A stretch of DNA of 64,000 nt. Origin: Prostheceraeus crozeri (taxonomy: Eukaryota > Platyhelminthes > Polycladida > Euryleptidae). Below are positions 46,089 through 57,274 of the stretch, piece after piece. The notes beneath the pieces are model-generated. The model ran no database searches. It was given only the letters and a program-made list of their open reading frames with translations, and was not told where the DNA came from. The stretch is taken from the NCBI GenBank assembly GCA_907163375.1, contig CAJQUW010010359.1:310001-374000 (forward strand). The letters run 5' to 3'. Each line of letters opens with the position of its first letter. Position 1 is the first letter of the stretch. The position numbers and the translations under genes are program-made.

Positions 46089-48400
46089 AAAGAATCACAT
46101 AATTTAATAAAGACTCACCTCATCAGCAGATGTCAGCCTACAGAACTGTCGTAATTGTTCCTCTACCATCAATTGTGCTGGTTTGGTCAGTTTCAATCAG
46201 TTCCCATTTATATCTCTTTAATAGACAATGATATTGCGGTCTGAAATGCACAAGAGTTTTTGAATCAAAAAGTATTGAATGTATTTGACGCACATAAGAG
46301 AAGGAATAGGCCATACAGAATGTAGCATAATTGAAAAATAGTAAGATGACACAGGTTTTGATCGAGCTTCTATTATAAGAATCAATCAGGTGATATTTTT
46401 AACTATCTTAGTATCTTTTATCATCCCAATAATTTACAACAGCAAGCACGAATTAATCCATAACACATTTTCCCACGGTGGAAAAACCATATGCCGGTTA
46501 AGCAGAAAATCCGATTTGATATTTGATGTCAAATTAATTTCCCCATTAACTGAAATCAGTAATAATAACGTGAACCACTCAAATGTCTTGCACAAATCCA
46601 AATTATACAGTGAAGCATTTGACCTATTTAAAAAAAACCCACAAAAATTCGTATTTAAAAAAAATATGCCAACCCTGCATGTAGGGCCCTGACAAACGAC
46701 GGTTTAGATGTGCACGCAAGCTACATTATCGACAGTATCAATCAGCAAATTAAAAGAAGATTCAATCTTTTTCCATACGACCAGCTGGATACAGTGATAA
46801 TCAGTGTGGTCCCAAAGAAGCCCTGTGATCCTGATGTTTAGCACGACACAGCTTCAGTCATGTATCTTGGGACAGTTTCAATGCCACATTGGTGGACTAC
46901 TTTTTTTTAGTATCCTTTCTCTCTCAAGAATAGATTTTCATAGATTCAATGACGCAATGGGACGACTGCTGTGCACATTGCTAAGCGGTGTGCGCTGTCA
47001 TGGTGAGGATTGTCCATAGAATATGGATTCTCCTCTCTAATACTCGATGCTGATGAATTTCAGAGGGAAGTTAACTTTCTTTATGATTTGATACGATTTG
47101 ATGAGGGACCACACTATCATCATCGGTACCGACCACTCCCGGAATGAAACATCCCACTGGAAGGCAGCCGCATACGCTGCGGATTCTATTCGATAATCCG
47201 GAGAACGCTTGCATTTAATTTTTTTAAATGGAGGAAATTTACCACCCTATTGTTGGGAAAATATGCCTCATCATCAAGGATCGAAGTACATCCATCTCCT
47301 ATCAACGATCATGATGAATCCACATACGATTAATTCTTTAATACTGAATGTACATTTTATTTGGTAATTGAAAGGACATTATGATTTGAATGGTTGGCTT
47401 AGAATGTTTTTTCAAGTCATCTGTTTTTACACCTGATTTACAAATACAATTTTATTTGCTACTCACATGTCCCTGAATAATAGTGATGCACCATATACAC
47501 TCCATCTGGACACTCGACGCTAATGATCTTAAACAAAGGATGACAACATGCATATTACAGTATCTTCAATGAATAGAGAAAACGGGGCGCCGTCAGTCTT
47601 CACTTCGACGAGCGGAATCACACCCACACACTACAAATGAGGAATCCGTGAACTGACGTGATAGACGTAGAGCGCCGGCGAAGAAATGCTTTTGCAATGG
47701 GCTTCGAAGTCGGGAGGCTCTCCATCTTGAAGACATGATAATCCCTTCTCAGAATAGGTCAGAAATATAAATTAGATAATTGCAGAGGTTGGGATGCATT
47801 AGAATAAAGTAATGCTTTAGAAATAATCATGAAAACTGATTACTCCGTGCAACATGCTCGTGAACACACTAGTGAAACATCGGAAATGATAGCAACTCTC
47901 TGAGCGCCTTACACAGACTTCTAAATATAGCACCCAATATAGATTCTCGTCACGGGAATTCCTATCGTTTCCTGAAACGATTAGAGCAACCGTTCGACAC
48001 CCGCCGATTACTACAGTTTCGATAGGAAAATCTCAGAGTCGGGTGAAATTTCACACGACTTAAAACTCTGTTTTTTCTTCTTCGATTTAAGGCTCATATC
48101 ATGACGTATCGAGTAGTTTTCACGAAGATAATACACAAGATTCATACAACCAATATGGAAGTAAAACATACAATTTTGAACACAAGATCTGATGGCTACA
48201 TTCGTGCTGAAACTTATTTTCAAGCTCATTTGACCAAGCATCGAATCACAGGTCTTCAATGAGAGATATTAGTGAATCAATGCCTTTTGAGACAATTTCT
48301 CATCGATTCTTGTCAATCAAAAGTTTAATGCTCCTGACAACACACTGCGTTTTGGATGGCATATCAGATCTTATCTGAAAGCATGTATTTAATTAATGTT
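46089..48400. other. Interior of the 3.4-kb insertion
   Basis: A 100-codon plus-strand frame (46390-46692) and short frames to about 47030 have mixed, protein-like composition (for example ASYIIDSINQQIKRRFNLFP near 46720), but I recognise no domain. The rest is AT-rich non-coding sequence. Confidence 0.35.
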
Positions 48401-49106
48401 TTGTTCTGACATTTAGGATAATTTGACTAATATTTCATAAATATTTAACAAAATTAAAAAGTTTTTTATAATTTTATTATTTTGCTTAGAAACTGGTAGG
48501 CCTCTAACAAAATTAGCAAACATAGTAGGAATTTATCAAAATTTCTATTTTTCACAAAATTACCAAACAGTTAGCAAGTTTCTAACAAAATTATTCGGTT
48601 TGCTCGTCCCGGGCTGTAGCAACATGTGGGGTGGACCCAAAACCCATCAACATCTCCTGGACAGCCATCTTCCAATTTCGTCCTTCTAAGTGGGCTATTC
48701 TCTCAGCTTTGTCTAGGGTCTTCATAAAACTCTCAGCGGCGCCGATCGCTCGGGGGTGGTCTGGCGCAACACGGTGGTGGTGAAAACCTTGCTCATCGGC
48801 GAAGTTTGAGACATCTCCGAGTTGAAGGGGGGTCCGTTATCTGATATGGTGCCGAGGGAATACCGTGGGTGCTGAAAATTTTTGTGAGCTTCTCAATGGT
48901 GGGACCTGATGCTGTAGAGTAGACAATTTCGACTTCTGGGTACCGTGTTCGTAAGTCTATCACAACTAAATTGTAATGCCCGTCGGGTTAGGGTCCCCCA
49001 AAATCAATCGAGACGGTATGCCATGGCTCATTAGGTATCTTGGTCATCTTGGCTGGTACATAGACTCCTAAATATACTATGGCACATAGCCTCGTTTAAC
49101 ATAGTA

Positions 49107-49181
49107 ACTAGGTGTCACTTTTACCACCTAGTGATTAATTCTTGACACCTAGTGACTTGAAATGCGTCTCACTAGGTGTCA
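49107..49181. promoter_or_regulatory. Subterminal motif cluster of the P-like element
   Basis: Four copies of a CACCTAGTGA/TCACTAGGTG motif at about 49107, 49125, 49143 and 49169 alternate in orientation within 75 bases, about 50 bases inside the left end. By analogy with other cut-and-paste elements they may be transposase binding sites or form hairpins. None was seen near the right end. Confidence 0.5.
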
Positions 49182-50155
49182 GCATTATTTGAGGTCAAGT
49201 TCGTTTAATGCGTTTTATAAATATTCCAGATTTAGTCGATGCGATAAACAAATCATGTCGTAAAACCTTTCGTTTGATTGCAGCAATTAATTTCCAAATG
49301 AATTTGAACACGCTTTCATATTTGAGTTTCATTTCAGATAATTTGAAGTGTTAACAAGACTATATGAAAGGTAAGATATTTTGGTTTTCTTATCATAGTA
49401 ATGAGTTAATGACACATTACATCAAGAATTATATTACATGAAATTCATAATATGGAATATTACGCATAACGTACATATAATTACATATAGACCTATACAG
49501 GATTGTATCTTTAACATATTTCCCTGCCAGAGACAAGGAACTGTATGCAGACGCTAGAGAATTTTCATAAATTTACCTCGTATGGAAGTAGATGGCACTC
49601 TCCTAGCTAGGTATTTATTCTTACTTTGGAGGACAAATGTTGAATTTATTCAGTCGTGTAATTGTATCACAAAATTTCTATTGACCTTTATAATAATTGT
49701 ACAATGACTACCAATGTTCATGTTCAAAATGATAGTAACTCGCCACTGGGATTAGTACCCTCAGTTTCAACTGCATGAGGGAGTATCGTACCCCTACGCC
49801 ACACTAACTTTACTTCGTAGGATTTAGGAAATTGATATTATAACGTGCTGATACTACTTTTTCGAAGTAGATGAAAGTATCGGGATAGATTCGTTGAATT
49901 TGCAACAGAGTTGAATATTCAACTGAAAATTCCTACGCAGATTTCATTCCGAATTTTGATTCCCGTGATGCTGCTAATGAAGCGTGCTCACCCTGTCAGC
50001 TTGTTATGATTATCCTGAAAACTAAACCACAACAGCCTGAAAAAAAATGAAGTAACGCTGGGTCTTTATTAATTACTAGTAATTTTGATTACAAGAAATT
50101 ATAGGCTACAGATGATTGATTCACTGTCTAAACATTTTCATTTTCTTTTTACAGA

Positions 50156-50687
50156 ATGGATATTCGACGTTTTCTTCTGAAACCTGACCACTCTCAGCAA
50201 ATTTCCGAAGTTTCCAATAAAGTAGAATCTGTTTCTTGTAAGACCTCGATTCAAGCGAATACAGATGCGGAGCCAACATCACAAACTCAAGAAAGTCATT
50301 GCTGGTACAAGGGCTGCAAAGTCGACTTAACCTGGTTAAAATCAGCATTTCCTTGTCTTGTTTTGCTAAAGATCGGAAAGCGAAAAGGCGTCAAATGTAC
50401 GCTTTGCTGTGACAACATCGTTGAGGCCAAGAAGGCGTCGAGAAGAGGAGTGGTTCCTCTGGCTGATGGTGCGCGATGCGACAGCAAGCAAGCAATTGAG
50501 CGACTCATTGATCACTTGAAAAGTGAAGTTCACGCAACAGCTGAACGAGCCCAACGGGACAAAGACGCTTGGAAGGCCCAAAGTGAATCGCATCCTTGGG
50601 TCAAAGTGTTGAAGACGCACGAGAGCAATGTTATCAAAATACTAATTCGATTGGCCGTCGATATCCACAACGATAGTATGACTAAGT
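50156..50687 (+). pseudogene. P-like transposase N-terminal part with BED-like zinc finger
   Basis: ATG at 50156 is preceded by TTTTCTTTTTACAGA, a strong splice-acceptor-like site, so the gene may have an upstream exon. About 177 codons remain before the Harbinger left end. The finger is C81-x2-C84 ... H120-x5-H126 (KCTLC ... LIDHLKSEVH), spaced like a BED or C2H2-type DNA-binding finger, not the C2CH THAP finger expected of P elements. It is followed by HPWVKVLKTHESNVIKIL. The open frame running on to 50728 enters Harbinger sequence. A different element of hAT or KIAA1586-like type is an alternative source. Confidence 0.6.
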
Positions 50688-50887
50688 GCCGTATTCATAG
50701 TCACTGCTATATCTTAGCTACAGCTTAGCTGTAGCTAACTAAACAATATTGGTATTCATAGTTCACAGCTATTTTTTAGAGCTTAGATGGCGTCTTTCAG
50801 GTTCCATTATAATAGTTAGATAGCTTTTTAGATGTCTAAACTCTATATTAAAGACTTGGTTTGGTCATGAATTGCATTTCTACAGTT

Positions 50888-51664
50888 ATGGCTTACTTCA
50901 TTGCCAGAAACAACCGACGGAAGAGATATCACTGCGTTGAAAATCCTTTTGAGAATTTCTGCGACACGGAATTTGTTGAGCGCTGCCGCTTTGACAGTGC
51001 TGGACTTGCATATCTTTCCGAAATAGTAGAGCAACACATGCCAAATATCAACAGCAACCGTGGTCGTCCAATCTCACCTTCTGTTCAGCTGGCTACTGCC
51101 TTGAGATACTACGCGACAGGCTCTTTTCAAATTGTATGTGGTGACCTCGTAAACATCTCGCAACCTAGCGCCAGTAGATGCATAACACAAATTACAGACT
51201 GTCTATTAACTGAAATGAACAATTTTATCAAATTTCCGAATGGTGAAGAATTGAATAGACAGAAATCTCTATTCTACGACTTGCATGGAATACCTTCTGT
51301 GATCGGTTGCATCGACTGCACACATATACGCATCAAAGCACCAAGTTCTCCGGACTCATACGCCTCCATAAATAGAAAAAACTATTATTCTGTGAATTGC
51401 CAAGCAGTGTGCGATGCTGAAAGACGATTTACAAATTTTTATGCCGCTTGGCCAGGAAGTTGTCATGATTTCATTTATTTTTCGCCAAAGCCAATTGTAC
51501 AACACATTGCAACAGGGACCACATCTTCCCTGTGTAAAAAAACGCATCGGTCCATTAATGGCCGATTGCCGTCGCATTGGGTGAGTGTCGATGGTGGACG
51601 TCACTGCCGGCTGCCAGATGGCAAGGTGATGGTAAAATTTTCTCTTCTTTCCTCCCTCTCCTAA
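50888..51664 (+). pseudogene. PIF/Harbinger transposase, C-terminally truncated
   Basis: The frame from ATG 50888 gives the HARBI1-like order: FCDTEFVERCRFDSAGLAYL, VQLATALRYYATGSFQ, SQPSASRCI and VIGCIDCTHIRIKAP (first catalytic Asp), then INRKNYYSVNCQAVCDAERR and WPGSCHDFIYF (second Asp). The family then expects a DSGY motif and a C-terminal part with the third acidic residue; instead the frame drifts into unrelated sequence and stops at 51664. About 200 of the usual 350 residues remain. An ACAG precedes the ATG by two bases, so the start may be spliced. Inactive. Confidence 0.88.
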
Positions 51665-51930
51665 TTGAAAAGACTTTATATGGTCTGTCATGGAATTCTA
51701 GATAATAACACCTGGAATGGACACTCTCTTTTCCCTAATTACGATGAGAGGCTATTCATTCTCGACGCCTAGCGTCCGCTGATTTCATCCTATGGGTAGC
51801 ACATTAATAAGACAACTGCGCTGTGCGTTGACGGTGGATTTATAATTCACAAGTGATATCATTTAACCGTTTTTTATACACCTGATTTACGTGGTTTGCC
51901 TTTTTTGAAGCAATAACAGAACACATGTTT

Positions 51931-52197
51931 TTAATCCATCATGTATTTCTCTAGCGCCCAGAAAACTTTGAGGCCTTGGCTTTTGTCTTTGCCTTCTCGT
52001 TTCTTTCGGAGAGGCGCTTCGTGTAATTTTTTTAAAAAACAGTTATACAGAAGATGTGTCATTTCATGAACATGGTAATGTCCTGCGGTACACATTGTGC
52101 GACCAAAAGCGTCAGGGTCATAGTCAAAATAGAAATTTTCGACAATCAACTGAAACAATTGTCGCGTCTGCTTAGACTGAAACAGCTTCAGCGACAA
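51931..52197 (-). CDS. Unrecognised coding-like fragment within the Harbinger region
   Basis: An 88-codon minus-strand frame with protein-like composition, for example FDYDPDAFGRTMCTAGHYHV and HEMTHLLYNCFLKKLHEAPL. Harbinger elements often carry a second gene for a Myb-like protein, sometimes convergent with the transposase, and this could be its remnant; I see no clear SANT/Myb helix pattern. It could also belong to the P-like element. Function unknown. Confidence 0.35.
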   Translation of the reverse strand: MSLKLFQSKQTRQLFQLIVENFYFDYDPDAFGRTMCTAGHYHVHEMTHLLYNCFLKKLHEAPLRKKREGKDKSQGLKVFWALEKYMMD

Positions 52198-52437
52198 AGT
52201 TTAAGAAGAACTTATCTCTCTAAAAATTTTCCAACTACATACACCAAGTGAGATCACATGATTCAGAGGAAAAAATAAACCACCTCTATTTATTGAGTCA
52301 AGGAACTCATCTGACGATGTGTCTTCGTCAACGGATAAATGTCTATCATTATCATATTCGCTCACAGATGATGTAATTTAAGGGAAACATGTGGTGAATC
52401 ATCTATTCAGCTTCCCATCCTAACGCCTTTTACTTAA

Positions 52438-53259
52438 TGTGCTGACCAGCGAGCAATTATCATCAAGCGAGCCAAAACCTCTCCTCTTTCGTATGTACTG
52501 TTAGGTAAAATACAAAGCGACATAATCGAAAAGAGATTCGGACGATATCGACAAATGAGTGGCAGTAACTATTTTATTAGTGTTCGTCAAGTATTGGAAA
52601 GTGAAAAGAAATTAAAGATACACAACTTTTTGACTCATTGTAACATGTCTGTTAGCGATTTATCCATTTTTAGACAACATGATTTGAATGATGATACTGA
52701 ATCTGATTCGCAAATGTTTAGTGATATCATTTTTGAATATCTCAGAGACATTTCAACGGATGACTTTCACATTGCTTTGGAAGACAATGAGCTCAACACA
52801 ATTTTTTATGTAGCCGGGTACATTATACATTGTTTTCAGAAGCGCTCTCATCCACATTGTTGTTTGACCACTTTGTGTGACGATGTATCGACAAGGAACA
52901 TGCCAATGATAGAATTTGAAGAAGAGAGCGAATTTCTCAATATTTGTAATCGTGGGGGTTTGAAGTACCCTTCCGCATTCTTCTTCAATTTTTGCTGTAA
53001 AATGTATCGCGTTTATTGTCGTTTACGAAACAGTGACGAGTTCAATCAATTTTTATTGCATCCATATCCCGCAAAAATTTTTTGTACCGCTGTTTGTGCA
53101 GAAGAAATCGAATGCAGCAATGGCCATAACATTAATAAGTTGCTGCGCACGTCTGCACGTTCATTGTTTAACATGTTCGCTAAAAATCTCATGACTACTT
53201 TTGTCAAGCCAAAGGCTTCAAGTCACAAAATCGCAAAATTGAGATCGTCGAAAAACTGA
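52438..53259 (+). pseudogene. P-like transposase C-terminal part
   Basis: The frame is open from just after a TAA at 52435 through a Met at 52555 to the stop at 53259. It reads QSDIIEKRFGRYRQMSGSNY, in the place where P/THAP9 transposases have a (H/L)ENFFG.IR-type motif, then FYVAGYIIHCFQKR, a CCLTTLCDD cysteine pair, NRGGLKYPSAFFFNFCCKMY and a basic C-terminus. This series is a pattern I associate with P/THAP-type transposases; that is family memory, not a search. About 270 codons remain, uninterrupted. The catalytic middle is absent. Confidence 0.6.
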
Positions 53260-53857
53260 TTATAGTGGGCCTACTTGATACTTGTTCTTTCGATGAATCT
53301 ATTTAATGTATAGTCGAATTGTGGTATTTTGACTTATAGATCTACAGATTCTGTTTTTCTTACAAAAATCAGTCTGTTAGCTACATGTGCTCGTATATGT
53401 AGATCTTTGATTTGAGTTAGTGAAATTGCTTCACTATTAAAAATCTGTTCTTAACACCGCTATTTTTGCATCTTCTGCTTTTGAGTTGATTGGGGTTCAT
53501 TAATTGTTAGAGATAACAATATTGCGCATATGCAATACTGCTTATTGTACATATTTTACAGGAAATAAAACCAAGTTATGGAAATAGCTTAGAGTAAAAT
53601 CGTACATGAAAACTAATATTAAAACTTATCCAGAAAGTTCACATAAAGGATAAAAATAAGAAATGTGAATTTTAAATGGAAAGAGACGTAGTTATATTAT
53701 TATTTCGATCAGATCCAAGCATGTCTCCGTCAAATATACGAACGTCAGGATGCAAACTTAATCAATGTTCACTAATCAAAAAATGCAAACTCAAGATCCT
53801 ATGATGTACAGACTAAAATTTTGCCATCAGTCCACGTAGTATATTTAGGAGTCTATG
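53260..53857. other. 3' non-coding end of the P-like element
   Basis: AT-rich sequence with AATAAA at about 53562 as a possible polyadenylation signal, ending in the right inverted repeat. Confidence 0.5.
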
Positions 53858-56800
53858 GGCTGGTAACTCTCTATGGTCATCGGTTGCAGTCTGGCATGGG
53901 TGACAGTTTTTGATTGTGTTTTCTACTAGTTGGTTAATGTTCTCGAACCAGTACTTGTCACGTATCATGCGCTTCGTCTTCGTCATCCCGAAATGGCCCA
54001 TTTTATGAGCTGAATTGACTATCCTTTTCTGAAGTTTTTCTGGAATTATAATCTTATTCATCCTGAAGAGGAGTCCGTCAGCCTCATAGATTTCTGTCTT
54101 AAGACTATAGAACGGTATGACATCGGGGTCCCTCTCATAGCTTCCCATGATTCGCTCCTTATGGTCTCTCTCAGCTTCTGCAGTTGTGGATCTCTAGCTG
54201 TTTCTTTTCTAATCTCGTTCAAGCCGGTGTGTTCATGAGTGACTATGCATCTGACATATCGTTCGGTTGAGTCTGAAGCTGTCTCAGTTAATGGATGCCT
54301 TGAGAGGTAGTCCAGGGGGTCTCTTTCATCTCTGCCCGGTTCGTAGATCATTTCATAGTCCACATCCTGCATGTCCATGATCCACCTCCCAAGACGTGGT
54401 GGCAAATTCACCTTCGTCTTGTTGAAAAGTGGAATCAGTGGCTTGTGCGAACAAACTATCTTGAACTTCGGTGCACCTAGCAAGTACATGCGAAATCTGT
54501 TTTTCGCCCATCGGACGCATAACGCATCTTTCTCGGTCTGGCTATAGTTTCTCTCTGTGCTAGTCATCGACCTGCTAATGAAATGAACTGGCTTGATGCC
54601 TGATTCTGTCTTCTGGAATAATCCTGCCGATAGACCTTCATGGAAGCTCGCTTCAGTTCTCACGATAATAGGGTATCTAGGGTGAAAGAATGCCACGGCA
54701 GCATCATCTGTGATGGCCTCTTTCAGTTTCTCAAATGCCTTGTCTTCAACCTCGGTCCACTGGAATTTCTTATCTTTCAGGGTTAGGTTACGGAGTGGAG
54801 CTGTCAGGTGCGAGTAGTTGGATATGAATTATGACAAATAACCAGTCATTCCTAGCAAACTGCGGACTTCTGACTTAGATTCCGGTATGCTGCATTCCTT
54901 GATGGCTTTGACCTTCTCGGGAGCCGGTCGCAGTCCATCGTCAGAGAACTTATAGCCGTAAAATTCTATCTCTTTCAGACCGAACTGACATTTCGGACGG
55001 TTGAATGTGATGCCAAAATCTCTCGCTTGATTTAGGACCTGTTTCAGAGCTTTAGCATGCTCCTCTTCATCTCTGCTGCCAATGAGGATGTCGTCTCTAT
55101 GGTTCAAACAGTTGGTGATATTGCTTCGTCGAAGCTATCTTGGGCTGATTTCGCTCCGAATATCAATCTGGTTGGGCGCATGTTGCCCCAAGGTGTGCTG
55201 AACGTGGCAATGTTTCTCGACTTTGGATGAAGGCTAAGCTGGTGGTAACCTTGATTCATGTCAAGTTTCGAAAATATCTTGCATTCACTGAATTTGTGGG
55301 TAAAGTCCTCGACTGTGGTGCAGCTGAGTGATACTGTTTCTTTCCATGGCCTTATTTGGTGCTCTCAGATCTATGCATGCACGGATCATATTGGACTGTA
55401 ATTCTTGTTCATCTCGGTATCTTGGCTTCAGCATGATGACTAATGGTGAACACCAACTAATGGCTTCATTATCTGGGACGCGCTCGTAAATTCCATTTTC
55501 TACACATTCATCTAGCAATGCTTTGAGTGGCTTCAGGAGGTAGAATGGGACTGGTCTGGGCTTCTGTGCGATCGGTTCTGCGTCATCTTTCATGTGGAAG
55601 TGTGCATATATCTCGAAGTCATTCTTCTTGTCTCGGATGTGGCCTATGCCCTCGAAGATTTCCTCGTACTCCGCTAATATTGCCTCGCGATATGTAGGCT
55701 CATTCTTAATGAGGCGTATCCTGAGGTGATTCTCGCGGGCGAATCTACCGTGTGGGTTTATCTTCAACATCCCTAATGTTTCTAAGGTGTCTCTGCTTAG
55801 TAGGGGTGAAGATTCTAGTCTGCCCTTGACGATAACGAATTTAGCAGCCGTTCCGCAAGTTATGTTCTTGATAGTGGTCTCTAGCTCTCCCTTCACTAGA
55901 GGCTCTTTCTGGACGGCTTTCAACCTAACAGTGGAAGGTTTCAGTACTAGTGTACTTGATGATCTGTTGCTCAGTGCTTTGAACTGGTGCTCATCCATGA
56001 CATTGACTTCTGAGCCTGTGTCAGGTTCTATAAGTGTTTTCACATCTGCGACATGAACAGTAATCAATTTGTCAAATTTCTGGGATTTCTTTTGCATGCC
56101 TATCTGTTTCACGCGAAAAAAATCGTCATCTGAACTAGTCTCGTTCTCTGCTTCTTCCAACTTCCTAACGGATTTCTTCTGCTTATTAAACCTCTGGCTC
56201 TGATTCTGGTTAGGCTTGCTGGATTTACAAACATTGGCCCAGTGGTTCAACCCGCCGCACTTATGACATTTCTTGCCGTAAGCAGGACAATTTCTCCCCT
56301 TCTCGTGTGTGCATGACTGACCACAATGACCGCAGGGGGTCCTGTTTTCGTTTGGCTTGCTAAAATAAGGCCTAGCTTGTTTCGAGCTATGTGGACGATT
56401 TCTGATTTTCGCGATGGTTTTGGAATCCCCATCTTCCGATAATTTCATGTCGTTAAGTTGATCTGTCATGGCCTCCATCTGCTGCGCTTCCTCTAGAAGC
56501 TGATCGAGTTTCCATCTTTTATTCACAGCGTTTTTGATAAGTGTCTTGTCATCAGTGGTTTGAATAATGTGCTCAACTATCCTGTCATCACTATCAACAA
56601 AATCACAATAATTGGCTTTTTCTCTAAGCCGCGCAGCATAATTACCCATTGGTTCATGCCTATTGGGTCGCATCTTGTTAAACAGAAACTTCATATGCTG
56701 GGTATTAATCTTTCTCATGAAATGATTGTCTAGCTTACATTTCAGTGTGGTGTATACATCTTTTGTCACACCCTTGGGTAAAGTGGTGGGGTTTGGGAGG

Positions 56801-57018
56801 TGCTTAGCCAAACGCCTTACCTCTGGCCCTCCGTCAATCAGGACAGCATCCTTTCTATCTTCTGGATCACTAATCCTACGAAATCTGAATTCGGTTTCAA
56901 TCCCCTCTATCCACTCTTCCCACTGCATGCCTGTGGCAGCAGCATCGCCGATAGGGTGAAAAGGTGTGGCTCTCAAATCACGGTTCTCTATTGCTGTAGT
57001 AGCCGTTCACGTCGCCAT

Positions 57019-57240
57019 TGTAATATCTGATCTAATCTAATCTAAGCTGCTATCTTTACAACTCTATGCTGTATTAATCAGTATACACATTAGCATGCAC
57101 AATATAAAGGGTACATGGGTTCTCGGCTAAAAACACAGCGTACACGCATAAGAAAACTGAGTGTGTATTCAAACCATGAACATATTCATACAAAGTTAAA
57201 GAATAGAAATATGTCCAATCTCATAGAGTGAGATATTACA
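57019..57240 (-). repeat. LTR of the Gypsy element (5' LTR in element orientation)
   Basis: This 222-bp block starts TGTAATATCT and ends AGATATTACA, a perfect 10-bp inverted repeat of the TG...CA type. Just inside it, in element orientation, ATGGCGACGTGAACGG is a candidate primer binding site; which tRNA it would match was not worked out. Confidence 0.8.
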
Positions 57241-57274
57241 CTTCCTGTTTTACGGTGAGGAAAAGTTACTATCT

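Larger units (their letters stand above)
45210..48600. mobile_element. Unclassified 3.4-kb DNA insertion in the Gypsy integrase
   Basis: The Gypsy integrase sequence stops at 48601 and resumes at 45209; TGC is present at both junctions (45207-45209 and 48601-48603), suggesting a 3- or 4-bp target duplication. Both ends are AT-rich and full of ATTTTGTT/AACAAAAT and TAGCAAA words, inverted between the ends, though no long perfect terminal repeat is visible. Inside are a foldback MITE (45595-45796), an 87-bp tandem duplication, and weak coding-like pieces near 46390-47030. I know no family with this set of features; a non-autonomous or decayed DNA transposon is most likely. Confidence 0.6.
50687..52430 (+). 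mobile_element. PIF/Harbinger element, 3'-truncated, nested in the P-like element
   Basis: GTGCCGTATTCATAGTCACT at about 50687, preceded by TAA, looks like a Harbinger terminus after a TAA target; the word GTATTCATAGT recurs at 50753 as a subterminal repeat. A Harbinger transposase follows. No matching inverted right end was found before the P-like coding sequence resumes at about 52438, so the 3' end is probably deleted together with the middle of the host transposon. The right border is approximate. Confidence 0.7.
49059..53857 (+). mobile_element. P-superfamily-like DNA transposon nested in Gypsy
   Basis: Inverted ends of at least 21 bases (CATAGACTCCTAAATATACT...) sit at 49059 and, reversed, at 53857. 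They are bounded by an exact 8-bp target duplication, GGCTGGTA (49051-49058 and 53858-53865), that lies in Gypsy integrase sequence, so the borders are sure. CA at the tips and 8-bp duplications fit P elements (hAT also makes 8 bp). Coding remnants are an N-terminal zinc-finger part (50156-50687) and a C-terminal part (about 52438-53259) resembling P/THAP9-type transposases. The middle of the gene is missing and a truncated Harbinger lies there. Four CACCTAGT motifs lie near the left end. Confidence 0.82.
44139..57240 (-). mobile_element. Gypsy (Ty3-like) LTR retrotransposon, broken fossil with two nested insertions
   Basis: The outer frame is two LTRs (44139-44405 and 57019-57240). Read on the minus strand, parts follow in the usual order: gag with CCHC knuckles, aspartic protease with DTGS, and RT start (about 55285-56976); RT and RNase H (about 54050-55110); integrase zinc-binding region (about 53866-54050); integrase core (about 48604-49050); and an integrase tail and end region (about 44450-45200). 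A purine-rich tract stands inside the 44.4-kb LTR. Two DNA elements have inserted into the integrase region, at 45210-48600 and 49059-53857. Without them the element is about 4.9 kb. It is clearly dead, with several breaks, and old: the LTRs differ at many positions. No clear target duplication was seen. Confidence 0.88.

Noticed and set aside
50156-50728. THAP domain at the start of the P-like transposase
   Set aside because: The C2CH spacing and AVPTF-type end of THAP are absent; the finger is BED-like.
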